A stretch of 64,000 bases of DNA from Quillaja saponaria (lineage: Eukaryota > Streptophyta > Magnoliopsida > Fabales > Quillajaceae). The stretch lies in the NCBI GenBank assembly GCA_029379385.1, contig CM055615.1:2232001-2296000 (forward strand), in the 5' to 3' direction. The translations under genes and the position numbers were made by a program. The notes under the pieces were generated by a model. That model was not told where the DNA came from. It saw only the letters and a list, made by a program, of their open reading frames with translations, and searched no databases. Position 1 is the first letter of the stretch, and every line of letters begins with the position of its first letter. Below are positions 45,803 to 57,700 of this stretch, piece after piece.

Positions 45803-48675
45803 TAATCTTTAGAGCACTCAGTACCGTTTAACCACCAAGGTACATGGGACGATGTCGAGTAGTTGGGATGCTTTAGGACCCCAGGCCCAATTAATAGATC
45901 AATTTCAACAATCACATTTTATATTGTTTAGTTATTTCAACTAATTTTTATTTTCAGTTTTTCACTGTACATGACAAAGAGTTAGATCGAAGCCTACTAA
46001 TTAAAATTGGTGAACTAAAAATAGAAAAAGTTTCATGTTAGTACAAATTAATTAAAATTTTACATTATTATTATGTTTGAAATAATGAGGTGATGGATTT
46101 ATTACAATAACTTTTGGTTTTCATTTATAGGACAAAATTGTAGCTGCTAATTAATGTAAAAATATGTTGTACTATCTAAAACAGAAAATTATAGAGACCG
46201 ATAGAAATTAAAAAATATCAAAATTTTCACGTGTCAACTTATCTGTGACAACAAGACTGACACTAATAATTAATTTATTTGCATCCACTCATTTGTATCT
46301 GCATCTGCTCATTCTCATTGATACCTCTATTTCTTGTAGTGATGCACTCATCGGACCGTGTCGGTCCCATTAAATATTATGATTGAAGGATCAAAAGAGG
46401 TTCGATGATTTTCTTTTCCATGTGAACGAAGAGAGTTTTCAATTCAAGAAACCTAACAACCAAATAGAAGTTAAATCATAATTTTTTAACAACACTACTT
46501 TTTTGACTTATTCTATTAAAACTTTCATAAAAGATGATGCTTGATTCTAGTTTAAAAAATTTGCTTCAACCATTTTTCTCTTCCAATCTTTCTTCAATAT
46601 ATATATTTTTTTTATGAAAATAAAAAACGCATCAAGAAAGCACTAAACAAAAGAATCATTGTATAAAGATTAAAGATTACACACATATATATATATATAT
46701 ATATATAATTTTACTTTTCTGTATTAAATCTTACTATAGCAAAACTAATGTTCAAAATACTGTGGCAAAAGTACTGTTCACAATCTACTATAGCAATGTC
46801 AGCAGAACACTGTAACAGAAACGGTTCACTATAACAAGTTGTGAAGATATTGTTTACAGTAGCAGTTACTGTAGCAAATAGTAAAATAAAAAAATTTATC
46901 CATTTAGGAGAGTTGTTCTGTTATTCTAGACACACTAAGTTTTGAGTTCTTGTTAGAGTTTAGATAAATCTCCTAAGTAAAACTTTTGGAGCTTTCTTTC
47001 TTTACTCTATGAGCTTGTAGTTTCAAACTTACAATCAATAATAATTTATGTGACAAATTCTATTATGCAATCACTCACCCTAGTTTAGTAGACAAACTAC
47101 TGCCGTTTTATCTTTCCTTTTAATTTATGTTATTTATTATTGTTCTTTATTTTATACATTTATTAGCATAATCATTTATAGTAGTCTTACTGCTCCGTAT
47201 TTCACTATTCTTGTTATCTTTCTCTTCTTGTAGGAAACATTTTAGTCTCCACTTCATGCCTCACAAAAAGTGAGATAAAGAAATCAAGTTCTCCATGGAC
47301 CAAAACTCAAAACAAAAAACAAGAAACCCCCGCTCCTCATCCAAATACACCAAAAAATAATCAAAAGAGTCTTATGCCATCCTAATAGAAACCATATTAG
47401 AAATTCAAGCTCAACTCCAAACACAAAAACTTTTGACCCTTACAAAGAAGACTTGCGTAAACCTTGTTGAAGAAGAAAAGTACAAAATTGTGGCTCTTCC
47501 AAGCTCAAAATAAATTATCAATCTTAATCCAAAGGATCTCATGCAAGCAATCAACCAATTAGCTCAATCTATCATGCAAAATTCGTCCACGGGTAAGGGT
47601 ATTATTCTTGACTTGAATCTTACTCCCATCCCAGCTCAAAAATCTTAAACTTTCTATGTTCTCATTGACAGACTTCAAAATATTATACAAATGGAACCAT
47701 AATTTTGGACCAACAATGGCCAATATGTCCATCAAAAGATTTTTTCCAAAAATTGGCATTTTTCACCTTCAACATTTCAAAAATTCAGAAATTCTATGAA
47801 TTTATTTTGGTTGATAGTAATTATGTTGCTATTAAACATTATAAATGAAAAATGGATAATAATTTTATAACACATTCTACTATCCAAATTCTCAAGATAC
47901 TAAAACTTTCATAAAATAACGAACAATCATAAATGACAATAATTAACAGGGGAGATAAAATGTTGTTAGTCTATTTGCTAAATGAGAGAGATGGATTGCA
48001 TAATAGAATTTGTCATAGAAATATTATTGATTATAAGTTTGAAACTATAAGGTCATAGAGTAAAAAAAGAAAGCTTGAGAAGGTTTACTTAGGAGGTTTA
48101 TCTAAACTCTAAACTAGTGCTCAAAACTTAGTGTGTCTAGAATGAGAACAACTCTCTTTAAATCGATAAATTTTTTATTTTACTATTTGTTACAGTAATT
48201 ACTACAGTGCTCGCTATAATGAACAACATTTTGCCACAGAGTTTGCTACAGTGTTTTGCCTACATTGACTCTGTGAACAATATTTTTTGATTTTTCTGAA
48301 AATTACTTCAATCTTCTACAAGGTTGATGTTGTAGCAATTGTCTTCATTTGATTGCACATAATAAATTGAACCATTACTTGATATTTTGGAAGATGAGGT
48401 ACATAATAGTTTTTGTTCTATTTTCGGAGTTGCAGATGTTGTTCCGTCATTTGTTTCGAAAAGATGAACTATTTTTTTGAGATGCTGAAGATACTCCTAC
48501 CTGCTTAAACTCGAGGCTAATTTGGTAAAAATCTAAGAATTCTGCAGTAAGAATTCACTTGGCAAAAGCTTAAAAAATCATGAGAAAAAGTATTAGTCAA
48601 AAATGGATGAGAAGAACTCCAACCAAATAGTGTCAAGAGGATAATGTAGGAATATTCCTAGGAGAGGAAAGAATG
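45803..48675. repeat. Tandem duplication unit C2 (2.87 kb)
   Basis: Copy of C1. Differences seen: shorter (AT)n near 46684-46707, scattered substitutions, and small indels including a few bases before the gag-like text (ATCTTAATCCAAAGG here). Includes its own inverted arms (about 46775-47095 and 47975-48280). Confidence 0.88.
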
Positions 48676-51230
48676 GAAGAGATATAAAAGTTATAGTAAG
48701 GGTAGTGTAGTTATTTTTAATCAAGAAATATTAGGTAAGCAGTCACATGATATGCGCATGATGCTTGAGCATAATTAGTACATACAACATTTTCTAAATC
48801 TTGCCGAGATCATGTTTTATGGATTTTAGATTCTCACATGACACATGTGGCTTCCTTTTAATCTTTAGATCACTCACCGTTTAAGTGTTTAACACCACCA
48901 AGATCCATGGGATGATGTCGGGTGGTTAGGATGGTTTGGGACCCCTGCCCCTATTTCACTATTTGTATTGAACGGCTGCTATTGTAACTTGGAATTCACG
49001 GATTTCTTTTATCTTCTTCGTCACAATTTTCCACTCAATCACCAATTATAGCTATACACTCGTATTTGGGGTGATATGATATTAGGCTCCAATTTAAATT
49101 TGGACTTTAGTGGTTGTATGTAGACTTTGGTGCCAAAGTGACTTGCATCATTGCATGTGGGAAAGAAAATTGCCAACAAAACAAACTAGTTGTGTCCATG
49201 AACAATGTACGAAAGGATTCCCTATGTTTTTATTTATTATTGTTGTTCTTTAATCTAAAGTCTATATCCTATAAGATCATTGATTAACTCTCTGACATCA
49301 TGTGATTCTTAACTTTCTTGACAAACGTTGTGAGGAAGGTAAGGATAATTATAAGTAATTGAGTCAAATAATGTTTATAAACATGCTGAATGAGCTAATC
49401 CATGTGTTAAGATGTCAATTATACAAATTAATTGTAAATAAAGAAGCATGGAACTCATTTCGTGTAAGCAATGTCTTAATCATTAGAATTTGTCATATTC
49501 ACTTAACAAATTAAAAATTAACAATTTCATTAAAATAACAAAGTATGACTTAATTATTAGAATTTGTCATATTCACTTAAGAATTGAAATTTTCAAAATA
49601 TCATTAAAATAAGAAAGTGTAGAAAAATAGAAGTCACTTATTATCGTGCCTCACTCAATCATTAGTCTAAACTCAAATATCACTTAATAATTGTAAGATT
49701 GAATAAGATATATCAATATCCAATATTCAGATTTTAGTGAATATTGATTATTAGTGTAAGAATTTAATTTCTCTAACTTCTTGGTTCCAATGGATTTTTT
49801 ACCCTTCATCTTAAGAGGGTGAACTTTTTCTCCAAGGTTAAAAGGTAAGTAAAAGAAGAGCTCATGCATATATAAAAGTATTTAAACTTTTGGATGAATT
49901 GATTATAAGATGCAACATCTAATCTCCCAAAAAGTAACTAATGACAACATTTTTATTTATTTGTGGTTAGGTAGTTTTCGGATTAGAAAAGCTCATTTTT
50001 CAATTAAATTAGTTGTCATTGTTTAATTATGGCAGAACTACCTTTTCATTTTAACCCAAAAAAAGAAGAAGTCATAACCAATTTTTACATTCTTAGGGTA
50101 ATTTAGTGTTATTTGGAACCAAACCCTAATAAACTTACACCTAAAAAGAATACTCAAATTACAGTTGCAGCATTATTAGATAATTTTACCAAACACAAGG
50201 GCTGATGCTTCAACATGTGTTTAGGGGGATTTGATATTTGTGGGTTAGGGAACATAATTTTTTTTTTTCTTTAGAAAGATAGTACAAGAGCCACTTGTAT
50301 TGGGATGATGGACGGGTGTTGTAAGACGTGTATGCTTGATTGAGAATTTGAAAAGAGGTGGTTCTCCATCACCAGGTGATCACTCTAATTAGAGGTGACG
50401 CTTGATTGAGAATTTAAAAAAATCACATGCTATTAGTTTTTCAGGTTATCACTCTATTTATATGATAAATTTAAATTATTTTTACTTTTTAAGTGTCTTA
50501 ATAACTTAAAAATTATATTAAATTCTAATCAATTGAATAGAATTCAAATAAATTCGTGAATAAATATGTAGACAAATGAAGTAAATATGCTAGACAAGAT
50601 AAACCTGTGTCTAATCAATTCTATTTTGTATCAAATCATTTTTTAATATAGGATGATTAAATTTTAACCACTAACATTGTGTCATATCTGATATTGACTC
50701 GATTGGTCAATTGTCATTATCATGCATATTGTGTCACCCACTTAAATCTAAATTATATACAGCTTTTCTACTATCACAAACTTGTCTGGCAAATTATTAA
50801 AAAAAACCATCGATAACTCCAGAATTCAATCAGTTTGTGCAAGTATTATTCATCATTCAAAAATGACAAGACAAGAAGAGGGTAATGAGGTATATTTATT
50901 TATAATCACAAATTAGAGCCAGAATCGTGTTATATGATGACGAATTAAAATTTAGAAAAATCAAAGAAATAAAATAATGGAGCAAAACGACATTCCAGAG
51001 AGTCATGTGGCTTACAACTGGACACCTGCAAAATCCATAGGCTCTCCCTTTCTTGAGGAACTTTATCATCGTAATGCAATCGTGCAATTGATCCACGTAG
51101 CTCTCTTTTACACCGTTGATTACAGTAAATTTCAAATTATTTATTAAAGTTGATGACGTGTTGAAACATGTCGGCACAGTATTGAAGTCTTACCCGATGA
51201 GAAACGGGTCAAAAAAACCAGCTATATTTA
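48676..51230. other. Gene-poor stretch
   Basis: 48780-48945 repeats the left edge of unit C1 (ATCTTTAGATCACTCACCG, GGGATGATGTCGG). 49480-49620 has two copies, about 85 bp apart, of ATTAGAATTTGTCATATTCA. The rest is AT-rich with no recognised gene. Confidence 0.4.
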
Positions 51231-51236
51231 ATTTAC

Positions 51237-51316
51237 CACGTGACCCGAGATTATTGAATCACCAATAACTTGTCGCTAATCATTGTTGTTTTTACTATAA
51301 ATTAAAGAGACGTGGC
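51237..51316 (+). promoter_or_regulatory. G-box / ABRE-type motifs before the orphan P5CS exon
   Basis: CACGTG at 51237-51242 and ACGTGGC at 51310-51316, about 280 and 205 bp before the ATG at 51518. ACGT-core elements are known ABA-response sites in stress genes such as P5CS. Presence is seen; function is inferred. Confidence 0.4.
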
Positions 51317-51517
51317 AAAGCGACGCCACATATTTTAAACGCGGCTAGTTTTTAATTTTTCTGTCGTCTCATGATTACTTTTCAGAAAAGGGCTTTAAAT
51401 ACTCTTTTACTTTCTTTCTTTCGTTCTCAATCCGCGCCGATTTGCCTCATTTCATTTTTCACTTACTTCACCGAGTCAACTCGTCTGAACGCCGCCGTTT
51501 TGAACACCACCATCACC

Positions 51518-51568
51518 ATGGATCCTGCTCGAGCTTTTGTCAAGAAGGCCAAGCGTCTCGTTGTCAAG
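51518..51568 (+). pseudogene. Orphan first exon of a P5CS gene
   Basis: ATG at 51518 opens MDPARAFVKKAKRLVVK, then AAG/GT donor at 51568/51569. This matches exon 1 of the complete P5CS gene ([20 protein letters not shown], 54778-54837), including the phase-0 splice position after VVK. No VGTAVVT exon or any other P5CS exon follows in the 3.2 kb up to the complete gene. It is therefore a partial duplicate, a remnant of a tandem P5CS copy, or an alternative first exon of the downstream gene: the donor phase would allow splicing to the exon at 55138. Its leader and ACGT motifs look promoter-like. Confidence 0.65.
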
Positions 51569-54500
51569 GTTCATTCTTTTAGCTTAGTTTCTATTTCTAC
51601 TACAATTTTCTATAATTGATTTTTTTTCAAATTTTTTAAATCTATTTTTAACATTATTATTGCCTTCTCCAATTCTTTTGCTTTTAATATAGTTTTCTTT
51701 TTTGTTTGATATATCAATTGTTTTTACTCCTGCATATTGAACTTTTAATTTTGTTCAATGTTTGTTTCAAGTTTAATTCATTTTCTCTTTTTTTCTTCCA
51801 ATGAATTCATTTTCCATTTTGCTTGCGCTTGTAAATTTTTTTTAAAAAAATTTGTGTTTGTTGAGCTATTGTAATTTTTTTAATATAATTTTTTTAAAGT
51901 TTATCACATTTCTACTTTAATTTCTATTTCCAAACTACTTATCAACAATTTTAAATCATTTTCCCATTTTTTTCCCTAATGAATTCATTTTCGAAAATTC
52001 ATTTTTCGGAATTTTAATTGCCTTTCAATTTTTTATTTTTTTGGGAGGCCTGTTGTAATTTTTTATATAATTATTATTTTTAAAATAATTATCCTTTAGT
52101 ATACCCAGAATGATGTTAACTTGTGGATGTGAAGTAATGCCTTAAAAAGTATTACATATGTACCAGGTAATATTTTCGGATTAGTCATCGTCATTGTCAT
52201 TGTCATTGTGAGTCACGTGTAGTGTGATTGTAATTGTGGGCTTGATTCAGTACTCACTGGGCCTGGAACGTTACATACCACCAACAAAATTAAAATTACG
52301 AACTCCCTTTCTTCTTTTTTTTCAGAATAAAAAAAAGTAAAAACCATCACCTTATACATCTGGTGGGTAATTATTTATTTTTTAATTTCTTTTGTATTTA
52401 ATATAATTATATGTTTATTCATAAATTAATTCAAAACTCGGCGAAATCTGAATCTAATAATTTATTATTTATAATGATTCATAAATTATTTAGACATATG
52501 AAATAATTATCAAATTCATGAAACAATAGCAATCCGACAACATATTGAATTATTGGTGGATACAAACTTGTTATTTTCCATTTTAATTTATTTTCGAAAA
52601 TAATAATAATTTAATATATTTTTAATGTAAAAATTTATATATAGTTAATAATACGTCAATTCACTTGATTAGTAGGTGATGATTAGTTTTATTGAGACAT
52701 TAAGATCAAATATTAATTCTTAAAAAAATTCAATTTTTTTATTAGTATATATACAGGGGATAACTCTTTCAATCTTTTAAGGAAAAATTTATAGAAATAA
52801 TAATAAAGAGCCTTCACTCATTAAGCTTACAAAAAAAAAAAAATTCAAAATCTTTTATAAAAGTTTGTGTCATGAAAAACTTAATTTTTGTTACCTAAAA
52901 AAGGTTAGTAATTATGAGAGAATCTCAAGCGAGACCTGCTAGAATAAAGTAAATTTAATTTTTAATAATTAATTTTTTTATAAAAATAATAATTTATGAT
53001 TAAATAAGAAGAGGATCATATTTGCTTTTGTTTAAAATTATCAAATTATAATTGATAATCAGACAATTACTGTTTATTTCTAATTATAGAGATTATGATA
53101 TAATTTGGGTATTTGCTAAGACTTATTTATAATATGTAAAATGATTGATTAAGAGTTGTGTCAGTTTTTGATAAAATAATTATATAATTTAGTATAATCT
53201 ATAAAAATTATCAAAAAGATAGTAAATGATTATATGTTATCGTATACAATATTATTTTTATTTTGCTAAAACTGTAATAAAAACTAATTTAATTAAAGTT
53301 TTTTCTTCTATAAATATAAAAATTTAATTAAAATTATATACTAAGCACCTCAAGAGTAGACTTAGTAGTAAAACATGTGTGCTATCTTTATTGATTTTAT
53401 GTGTTTGAATTTTTGTGAGAGATTGCTTTGAGTTTTTAGTTTCTCATGATATCCCCACATAATTTGGATGTGAGACTAATTTGGGTTATTGGCTGTCATT
53501 CTTTATAAGTGTTTTCATTAATTGAAATTTATGTGACGTGTTAATAGTATTGGGTGTTATTATATAATAAGGATAATATAATCTTTTAGGTCAGGAAATA
53601 TAAATACTAAATCATTAGTTATCTTGATTATAATAAGAAAATTGTAGACTAATAATCTAATTATAATTAATAATGCCTCTATCTAAACACTGAATATCAA
53701 AAATATTTAATTTAAAATTTTGACCAGATTATAACCAAATATAAATACTTTTGAAACTATAAATATTATAAACTTTCTCATATACATTACCTTGGCAAAT
53801 GTACTAGGACACTCATTAAAAAAATAAAAAATAAAATCCATAAAATTTTACTTTTTCTTACTCCCAACCAATGAGATGGACATTTAGGAGGCCCAACATC
53901 TCAAATTTAATTAATTTCAGAAAACTGATTTAAGAAATCATGGGAACGTGATTCTTATATCTCGTAACACTAGTATGTTACACACATATTTTGTGTGTAT
54001 ATATATTTATGTATATAGTTTTTATTTAATTTGATAATAAATATTTTACAAGTATGAGAATGAAAAGATTATTGATTTTTTTTTTTTAAACTTTTGATGA
54101 GTATTTTCACATATGGTGCAAGCCTATTTTGGAAATTACTGATTTGTATGTATGATAACAGTGAAGTATTTTTTTAAAAAATAAATAGTAGTTAAGTATT
54201 TTTTTAAAAATAATTTAATTAAATATATATTATGGTAAATTATAAGAGTTTCCCACTTTTATACCTATATTAAAAATATATGTATGTACTATATATTGTC
54301 CTAAAAATATATGTTCATAAATTTCCAGTTTGAAATTTATGAACCAATTAGGAAATTTGTTTTGTTTTTTATTCGAAGTACAAATTAATCTACCCTAGAT
54401 ATAATCCACAATTAGAATTGCACTATTCACTTGTCTCTCTAAAATGTGGACCCACTTGAAATAGTTTGACTTTCTATTGGACAAAAAAACTGAAAACAAA
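51569..54500. other. AT-rich stretch between orphan exon and P5CS
   Basis: Intron-like or intergenic. T-rich at first, AT-rich later. I see no exon or defined transposon. Confidence 0.4.
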
Positions 54501-54526
54501 CATTTGTAGTGAGAGAGAGAGAAAGT

Positions 54527-54534
54527 CACGTGTC
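54527..54534 (+). promoter_or_regulatory. G-box/ABRE CACGTGTC in P5CS promoter
   Basis: CACGTGTC, about 245 bp before the P5CS ATG. This is a strict ABRE core (ACGTGTC) inside a G-box, in keeping with ABA- and drought-induced P5CS genes. A second ACGT (CCACGTC) lies 15 bp on. Confidence 0.5.
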
Positions 54535-54777
54535 AGGTACTCCACGTCTTGGGAAGTTCAGTTAATCAAACAATTTATTTGGAGGACAGAGGCTCTGTTA
54601 CCGAGGACTCCTACATGCTTAAGAATCCACTGTTACATCAACTACTCTGCTCTGTCCGTGTCTTTCATTTTTCTCTCACACCCACTCCCTTCTTCCGAGT
54701 CACTGAGTTTCATTCTCCATCAATCCTGAGTCGACGCCATCATTAACTCGCTTTCTTCTCCCTCTTTGCTAAAAAAA

Positions 54778-57700
54778 ATGGACTCCATCGATCCTACTCG
54801 AGCTTTCGTCAGAAATGTCAGGCGCCTTGTCGTCAAGGTTATTTTTTTCTAACATGCATGTGTCTTTATACGTATATTAACAAAACTTGATTAACAGATT
54901 TAATATAAATATTTCAAAGATTTGATTTTTGATAAATTAGATTTATGGTTTGATTACACTTTTTAATTTATTTTTGATTAATCTTTGGTTGATGATGGTT
55001 ACCCTTGTTATAGATTTATAATTTTCTATAAAAAAAATTTATCAACTGACAACAGTTATTAATTTCAGAGTGATTTACCTTTTTTTTTGTTTTTTTTTTG
55101 GCTGAGCTTGTTTATTTTTTATCTTAAATAATTGAAGGTTGGAACAGCTGTGGTTACTAGGAGTGATGGAAGATTAGCATTGGGAAGACTTGGAGCTCTT
55201 TGTGAGCAGGTATTTTGGATCATCATGCTTTCCCTGCTATTTCTGGACAAATGATAATTTTTTCATTAATAATAATAATATCATAGTTTTTTTTTATTTT
55301 TTTTGACTGACATTGTAATTTTCTGCAATTAAACATCTGCAGCTTAAAGAATTAAACTGTCAAGGGTATGAGGTAATTTTGGTGACCTCAGGTGCTGTTG
55401 GTCTTGGCCGCCAAAGACTTAGATACCGGAGATTGGCTAATAGCAGGTTTTTAAAATTTTGTATCATTGGTACATTTGTTTTCCTATGTTATTGTCATTA
55501 TGTTTTTTCCAACTATAAAAGAATCAAATCTGGCATTTGATTGTGTCAAAAAGTCAATTTTTGAAAGTGGTACATAGAAGTTTTACTTGTACATGTTGTT
55601 TCCTCTATGTTGAGGTAGAATTTTAGTGATTGAGGAAGAGACTACTATTGAGCCTAAAGGATTAATCTTCTGTTTTTTTTTTTGGTAGCTTTTCTGATCT
55701 TCAAAATCCACAACATGAATTCGATGGAAAAGCTTGTGCAGCTGTTGGACAGAGTAGTCTCATGGCTCTTTATGATGCCATGTTCAGCCAGGTAAAGACA
55801 GAATCAAATATTAAATAATATGGCTACCCTTGCACCCTATGTTATCTATTACACATGGAATGTTTGAAAAATACATTATTACCTGAAATACATTATCAGG
55901 TCTGTTGTATTTGCCATTTAGTTCTGTTACTTATGAGTGCTGATGTGGTACTTTTCTTATGCAGCTTGACGTTACTTCTTCCCAACTTCTTGTGACTGAT
56001 GGTGTTTTTAAGGATGGAGCTTTCAGAAAACAATTGTCGGAGACGGTGCACGCTTTGTTGAACTTGAGGGTTATTCCTATTTTCAATGAAAATGATGCTG
56101 TTAGTACTAGAAAGGCACCATACGAGGTACTATGAAGGCTTCATTGTTATTTTACACACACATATAATAATGGTATATGTATGTATTTATAAAATGTTGG
56201 AATGTATGTCACGGTGGTATTTTTAAAACATTCCAGTGGTTGTGGCAGCCTCTCCTCTCTCACCATGCTCTCATAGAAATGCTCCCTATATATAAATGTT
56301 TATCTGTTCTATTTTCCCTCTTTCCTTGCGTGGAGATGTTTTCATTCTTAAACAAATTTATTGCCTAAAAGTTCTATTAGGTCTGATAACCAACGACTCT
56401 TGCTGGGAATCACTAGTTTGCATCTTATGCACTTATGCTCTAACCTTAAATAACCAAATCTCTGCACAAGTTCTTAACTGAGTGATCATATTAGCTTGAT
56501 TTAATTCCTATGGACATAATTGCACTTCTGCACCTTTTAGTGAATGACATGAGTGACCTATAAGATTTCTGATTTGGAAAGGCCCCTCAGCTATCATATA
56601 TACGTCAAAAGTAGTTACTTTTTGAACCTGTGCTTTCGTTTCTTCCAGAATCTATCAAATTATTATTTTTATTTTTATGTTTTTGTCTTCATAATCTATT
56701 TGTTACCCCTGATTATAAGTACTATATGCAGGATGCTTCTGGTATTTTTTGGGATAATGACAGTTTGGCAGGTTTATTAGCTATGGAGCTTAAAGCTGAC
56801 CTTCTAGTTTTATTGAGTGATGTAGAAGGCCTCTACAGTGGTCCTCCTAGTGACCCAAAATCAAAGCTAATCCATACATATGTCAAGGAAAAACATCAAG
56901 CAGAAATTACTTTTGGAGACAAGTCCAGACTGGGCAGAGGGGGTATGACTGCTAAAGTTAATGCTGCTGTCTGTGCTGCTTATGCAGGCATCCCCGTAAT
57001 TATTACCAGGTACCATTCTCATTTATGGTTGCTCTTCTATATCACCATAAAGGCATGAGAAACAGCTATCTATGATTGCATTTTATTGTATTGTATATAG
57101 ATAAGCACATAACCTTTCATCCTGAAAAACATCACCGGTTAATGGAAACTTCTTTGAGATGTAAATATACACAGTTACAAGTATCTAGGCTTTTTTTTTT
57201 CCTCTGAATGCTTTCATGATATGAAACTGTATTCATATCATACAAAGAAATGGTATCTTGATGTTACTGACATTTAAAATGGATTCCGGCTTCCTTTGAA
57301 GTGGCTTTGCCCAAGACAACATTATAAAAGTACTACAAGGAGAGCGAATTGGTACTGTCTTTCACAAAGATGCACACTTGTGGACCCAAGTAAAAGAAGT
57401 GAGCGCACATGAAATGGCAATTGCAGCACGTAATAGTTCTAGACGACTTCAGGTAAGTCTTGATTGATAGACTAATACATATGAAGTTGCATTGCAAGGT
57501 TTATCTCTACAGATATAATTTCTTTTTAAGGAATCACTTTTTTCCTTTTTAAGTCCAGCTTTGTCCCGAGGTTCATAACATAGCAAATTGAGTTAGGTAG
57601 TTATATGTGAATATATGAGTGCTTTTCTTCACAGGTCCTAAAACCTGAAGAGAGGAAGAAAATATTGCTTAACATAGCTGATGCCTTGGAGACCAATGAG

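Noticed and set aside
47559..47759. 66-codon minus-strand open frame in C2
   Set aside because: Antisense to coding-like text on the plus strand and interrupted in C1.
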